Shown here in pieces: positions 21,023 to 23,869 of a stretch of 23,869 nt of DNA; within the stretch, counting starts at the first letter, position 1, and every line of letters begins with the position of its first letter. A program made the translations under genes and the position numbers. Under the pieces are notes generated by a model. It was not told the DNA's origin and searched no databases. It saw nothing but the letters and a program-made list of their open reading frames with translations. The stretch spans positions 1-23,869 of the forward strand of contig CAUSFO010000018.1 of the NCBI GenBank assembly GCA_963530895.1, written 5' to 3'. Source of the DNA: JABCPE02 sp963530895. Lineage in GTDB: Bacteria > Bacteroidota > Bacteroidia > Flavobacteriales > Weeksellaceae.

Positions 21023-22066
21023 GTGCGCTGGTTTAAGATTATTTTGCTTTTATTAGTCTTGTTGGCATCAGGCTATACGGCTGTGATGTATTATTTTTTT
21101 GAGGAGAAAAATTCTTTTGTAGTGGAAAAGGAAATAGATTTTCCTTTGGATAAAGTTTTTCCACAGTTTGATGATTTACAGAACCTTACAAGATGGAATG
21201 ATTATTTTTTGTCCGATAAAGATTATCGCTATCGTTATTTCTTACCATACGAAGGAGAGGGAAGTTCTATGAGCTACAATCATACAAAAGACAAAAATAA
21301 ATATGGAGAGGTTTTTATCAGAAAAGTGAAAGAAAATAAGAGCATCAGCTATGAACTATACCAAGAACGAAAAGAAGTTCCATATAAAATCAATGTAAAA
21401 TTTTTTCCGAAAGGAGACAAAACCAAGATTGTATGGCAGGTAAATACGCCTAAATATCCTCTATTGCTTAGGTTTAAAGCGGCAGAATCTGATACAGAAA
21501 GTTATATAAATAATAATGTAAATGTAAGTGTTAAAAACCTTACTAATCTGCTTTCGGGTAAAGTGGATAAAGAGGTGATGTTCAATCAGATAAAATATGA
21601 CAGTATCATGATAGAGGAGCAGGATGAAAGGCTGTTTCTGGGGGTAAATGTGAGCACATCTAATAAAAAAGGAGCTTTGTTTAAAAATATAATGATCAAC
21701 CACAATAGGGTTTTCAGCTATGTGACCAAAGACCTCTCAAAGCGGGAAGATGAATTTGGAGAGCCAGTGCTTTTCACGGAGGCGGGAGAACTTAAAAACA
21801 AAGAAGTTTCGTATTTCTATGGCGTTCCTTTGTCCCAAAAAGTGAATGTTTCGGATAATAATTTTGCTTTTAGAACCATTAAAAAATCAAAATATTACAG
21901 TATTTATTACAAAGGAGGATATGAACAGCGAACAAAAGCTATAGCCAAACTTTTGGATAAAATAAAGAAAGACCTTCTTCAAAACGGAAAGTTGGAAGAA
22001 CTATTTGTGGAGGCTCCGTATAATGAGAATGATGTGGTGCTGAAATTATCATTCCCAGTTTACTAA
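21023..22066 (+). CDS. Membrane-anchored SRPBCC + GyrI-like protein
   Basis: About 347 residues from the GTG start. After Arg-Trp-Phe-Lys a single membrane segment (about residues 5-25) anchors the protein; the rest is soluble, on the outer side if the Arg/Lys at the start stay inside. Residues ~33-170 look like an SRPBCC/START-type domain (Phe-Pro-Leu-Asp-Lys-Val-Phe-Pro-Gln-Phe-Asp-Asp-Leu then Trp-Asn-Asp). Residues ~195-347 resemble the GyrI/AraC effector-binding fold (Tyr-Tyr-Ser-Ile-Tyr-Tyr-Lys-Gly-Gly-Tyr, a helix, Glu-Leu-Phe-Val-Glu-Ala-Pro, then Leu-Lys-Leu-Ser-Phe-Pro-Val). Both are small-molecule-binding folds, but the ligand is unknown. The alternative ATG at 20963 would add 20 residues containing part of the promoter. 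It precedes sucA by 58 bases, as I remember for related genomes. Confidence 0.7.
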   Translation: MRWFKIILLLLVLLASGYTAVMYYFFEEKNSFVVEKEIDFPLDKVFPQFDDLQNLTRWNDYFLSDKDYRYRYFLPYEGEGSSMSYNHTKDKNKYGEVFIRKVKENKSISYELYQERKEVPYKINVKFFPKGDKTKIVWQVNTPKYPLLLRFKAAESDTESYINNNVNVSVKNLTNLLSGKVDKEVMFNQIKYDSIMIEEQDERLFLGVNVSTSNKKGALFKNIMINHNRVFSYVTKDLSKREDEFGEPVLFTEAGELKNKEVSYFYGVPLSQKVNVSDNNFAFRTIKKSKYYSIYYKGGYEQRTKAIAKLLDKIKKDLLQNGKLEELFVEAPYNENDVVLKLSFPVY

Positions 22067-22084
22067 AATTAATACTAAAATTTA

Positions 22085-22092
22085 TAAATTTG
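22085..22092 (+). promoter_or_regulatory. -7 element TAAATTTG for sucA
   Basis: Exact TAnnTTTG match, 32 bases before the sucA ATG; no clear -33 TTG. Confidence 0.5.
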
Positions 22093-22107
22093 TAACTCAA
22101 AAAAAGT

Positions 22108-22127
22108 AGGAGAATTAAAATGTAATG
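22108..22127 (+). promoter_or_regulatory. Shine-Dalgarno sequence and ATGTAATG start-stop element at the sucA start
   Basis: AGGAGA at 22108-22113 is one of the few strong ribosome-binding sites here. Six bases later ATG (22120-22122) is followed at once by TAA (22123-22125), whose last A begins the sucA ATG (22125-22127). The best-spaced start codon is therefore the upstream start-stop pair, not that of sucA. Confidence 0.5.
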
Positions 22128-23869
22128 GACAGGTTTTCATTTTTAAACACAGCGCATATAGAGTTGATAGACGGTATGTATCAACAATATCTTCAGAGTC
22201 CTGATAGTATAGAACCTTCGTGGAAGTCGTTTTTTCAGGGCTTTGATTTTGCATTAGAGAATTATGGAGAATCAGAGCAGGAAGTTCCTCAAGTGGTGCA
22301 GACAGCCATAAATACAGGCGCCGTGCCAGAGGATATCCTCACGGAATTTAAGGTTATCAATCTCATTGAGGCTTATCGTACCAGAGGGCATCTCTTTACT
22401 AAGACCAATCCTGTAAGGAAGCGTAGGGAGTATTCGCCGACTCTTGATATTGAGAATTTCGGTCTCACTAGGGCAGATTTAGGTAAGAAATTTGACTGTG
22501 CTACACAAGTCGGAATGGCTGCTCCAGCTACTTTGGAAGAAATTATCAAGCGTTTAGAGCAGATATATTGTGACTCCATCGGGGTGGAATATATTCACAT
22601 CAAAAATGTGGAGGAGAAAAATTTCATCAGAAAATGGATTTCAGAAAACGAAAATCATCCGATTCTTTCCGTGGAGGAAAAACGCCAGATTTTGCATAAA
22701 TTGAACCAAGCTATCGCTTTTGAGCGTTTTCTTCACACCAAATTTGTCGGGCAGAAAAGGTTTTCTCTGGAGGGAGGCGAGTCCCTTATCCCAGCAGTAG
22801 ACCAGCTTATTAGTTATTCATCACAACATGGTGTGGATGAGGTAGTTCTGGGAATGGCTCACCGTGGAAGGCTGAATGTTCTGAGTAATATTTTCCAAAA
22901 ATCATATAAAGAAATTTTTTCTGAATTCGAAGGAAAGGAATTCGATGAAGATGTTTTCTCTGGCGATGTGAAATACCATCTCGGTGCATCTAAAAGAGTG
23001 ACAACGGCTTCTGGCGAGGAGGTTAGAATCAATCTCGTTCCTAACCCTTCTCACTTGGAAACCGTTGGAGCTTTGGTTCAAGGGATTTGTAGGGCGAAAA
23101 TAGACCAATACAAAGGAGATTACACTAAAGTTTTACCGATTGTCATTCATGGAGATGCTGCCATTGCAGGGCAGGGAATTGTCTATGAAATCGCCCAGAT
23201 GATGACACTGGACGGCTATAAAACGGGCGGAACGGTACATATCGTGGTAAATAATCAGGTGGGCTTTACTACTAACTATCTCGATGCTCGTTCTTCTACA
23301 TATTGTACTGATATAGCGAAAGTTACAGATTCTCCTGTGATGCATATCAATGCTGATGATGTGGAGGCTGTGGTGCATGCCATTCGTTTTGCGGCAGATT
23401 ATAGAGCCAAGTTCCACAAAGATGTATATATAGACCTTTTAGGTTACCGAAAATATGGGCATAATGAAGGTGATGAGCCGAGATTTACCCAGCCTAAACT
23501 ATATGATATAATCGCAAATCATCCTAACCCAAGGAAAATTTATAAACAAAAACTGCTTCAGGAAGGCATCGTTTCGGATGAAATCATCGCAGAAATGGAG
23601 CAGGAGTTTAAACTTCTTTTGGATGAAAATTTCGAGGCAGCGAAAGAAATTGAACGAAACCAAATGTCCATTTTCATGGAGGAAGATTGGCGTGATTTCT
23701 CAAAATCAGCTGTGGGAAAAGCCTTGGAAAAGGTGGATACCAAGTTTGATTTAGCTGAATTAAAAGCCTTGGTGCAGAAACTTTTTGTGCTTCCAAGCGA
23801 TAAAAAATTTATTACCAAAATTATTCGTCTTTTCCAGCAGCGACTGAAAATGGTTCAGGAAACCAACGA
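22125..23869 (+). CDS. sucA: 2-oxoglutarate dehydrogenase E1 component, partial (3' end outside window)
   Basis: The thiamine-diphosphate subunit that decarboxylates 2-oxoglutarate in the TCA cycle. The frame stays open from ATG 22125 to the window end, about 581 of the usual ~930 codons. Seen directly: Met-Asp-Arg-Phe-Ser-Phe-Leu-Asn at the start with Asp-Ser-Ile-Glu-Pro-Ser-Trp-Lys (the E2-interacting N-terminal segment), Gly-Met-Ala-His-Arg-Gly-Arg-Leu-Asn (~243-251), His-Gly-Asp-Ala-Ala-Ile-Ala-Gly-Gln-Gly (~342-351, TPP/Mg site), Val-Val-Asn-Asn-Gln-Val-Gly-Phe (~374-381) and His-Asn-Glu-Gly-Asp-Glu-Pro-Arg (~446-453). The E2 gene would be expected just downstream. It shares no recent origin with the fused E1 at 13972, which is the shorter, alpha/beta type. 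Confidence 0.96.
   Translation, partial: MDRFSFLNTAHIELIDGMYQQYLQSPDSIEPSWKSFFQGFDFALENYGESEQEVPQVVQTAINTGAVPEDILTEFKVINLIEAYRTRGHLFTKTNPVRKRREYSPTLDIENFGLTRADLGKKFDCATQVGMAAPATLEEIIKRLEQIYCDSIGVEYIHIKNVEEKNFIRKWISENENHPILSVEEKRQILHKLNQAIAFERFLHTKFVGQKRFSLEGGESLIPAVDQLISYSSQHGVDEVVLGMAHRGRLNVLSNIFQKSYKEIFSEFEGKEFDEDVFSGDVKYHLGASKRVTTASGEEVRINLVPNPSHLETVGALVQGICRAKIDQYKGDYTKVLPIVIHGDAAIAGQGIVYEIAQMMTLDGYKTGGTVHIVVNNQVGFTTNYLDARSSTYCTDIAKVTDSPVMHINADDVEAVVHAIRFAADYRAKFHKDVYIDLLGYRKYGHNEGDEPRFTQPKLYDIIANHPNPRKIYKQKLLQEGIVSDEIIAEMEQEFKLLLDENFEAAKEIERNQMSIFMEEDWRDFSKSAVGKALEKVDTKFDLAELKALVQKLFVLPSDKKFITKIIRLFQQRLKMVQETN

Overview
The window looks like chromosomal DNA of a Flavobacteriales bacterium (Bacteroidota), most likely in the Chryseobacterium/Weeksellaceae neighbourhood. 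Three things point there: protein sequences in Bacteroidota-typical form (CoaBC, the Rpb6-like omega subunit, a fused 2-oxoacid dehydrogenase E1, a SusC/FecA-class outer-membrane receptor, BamD); repeated matches to the Bacteroidota -7 promoter element TAnnTTTG 15-45 bases before start codons; and few strong Shine-Dalgarno sequences. The genus is inferred, not proven.

Layout. Bases 1-93 are the tail of a probable thioredoxin-like (TlpA-type) protein, followed by a DUF1232 membrane protein. Convergent to it is a minus-strand block: coaBC (CoA synthesis), rpoZ (RNA polymerase omega), bamD (outer-membrane assembly) and a TetR regulator. Next, on the plus strand, come gcvH and an overlapping VanZ-like gene. 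A two-gene lipid-type operon follows: a cystathionine-beta-synthase/cysteine-synthase-like PLP enzyme and an alpha-oxoamine synthase resembling serine palmitoyltransferase. The pair fits cysteate synthase plus cysteate acyltransferase, the first steps to sulfonolipids (capnine, sulfobacin). A TonB-dependent receptor ends at a perfect palindromic terminator facing tyrS on the minus strand. The space between tyrS and luxS holds a possible leader for tyrS: a promoter, an 11-codon ORF and a hairpin. luxS, a secreted WG-repeat-like protein (minus), hisS and the fused E1 gene follow.

From 16487 to 20893 lies a minus-strand string read as response regulator -> MATE transporter -> DUF262/DUF1524 (GmrSD-type) nuclease. 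The nuclease gene is visibly more AT-rich than its neighbours and is the clearest candidate for a horizontally acquired antiphage gene. The response regulator is an NtrC-type protein without its DNA-binding domain and appears to be read from a nearly leaderless mRNA. The window ends with a membrane-anchored SRPBCC + GyrI-like protein and the first ~580 codons of sucA (2-oxoglutarate dehydrogenase E1).

Most of the window is core metabolism and translation. The points most worth a second look are the putative sulfonolipid pair, the tyrS leader, the GmrSD-like gene with its operon partners, and the start-stop element overlapping the sucA start codon. I saw no tRNA, rRNA, CRISPR array, insertion sequence or attachment site. 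The largest gene-free stretch is about 255 bases (10717-10971) and is described below.
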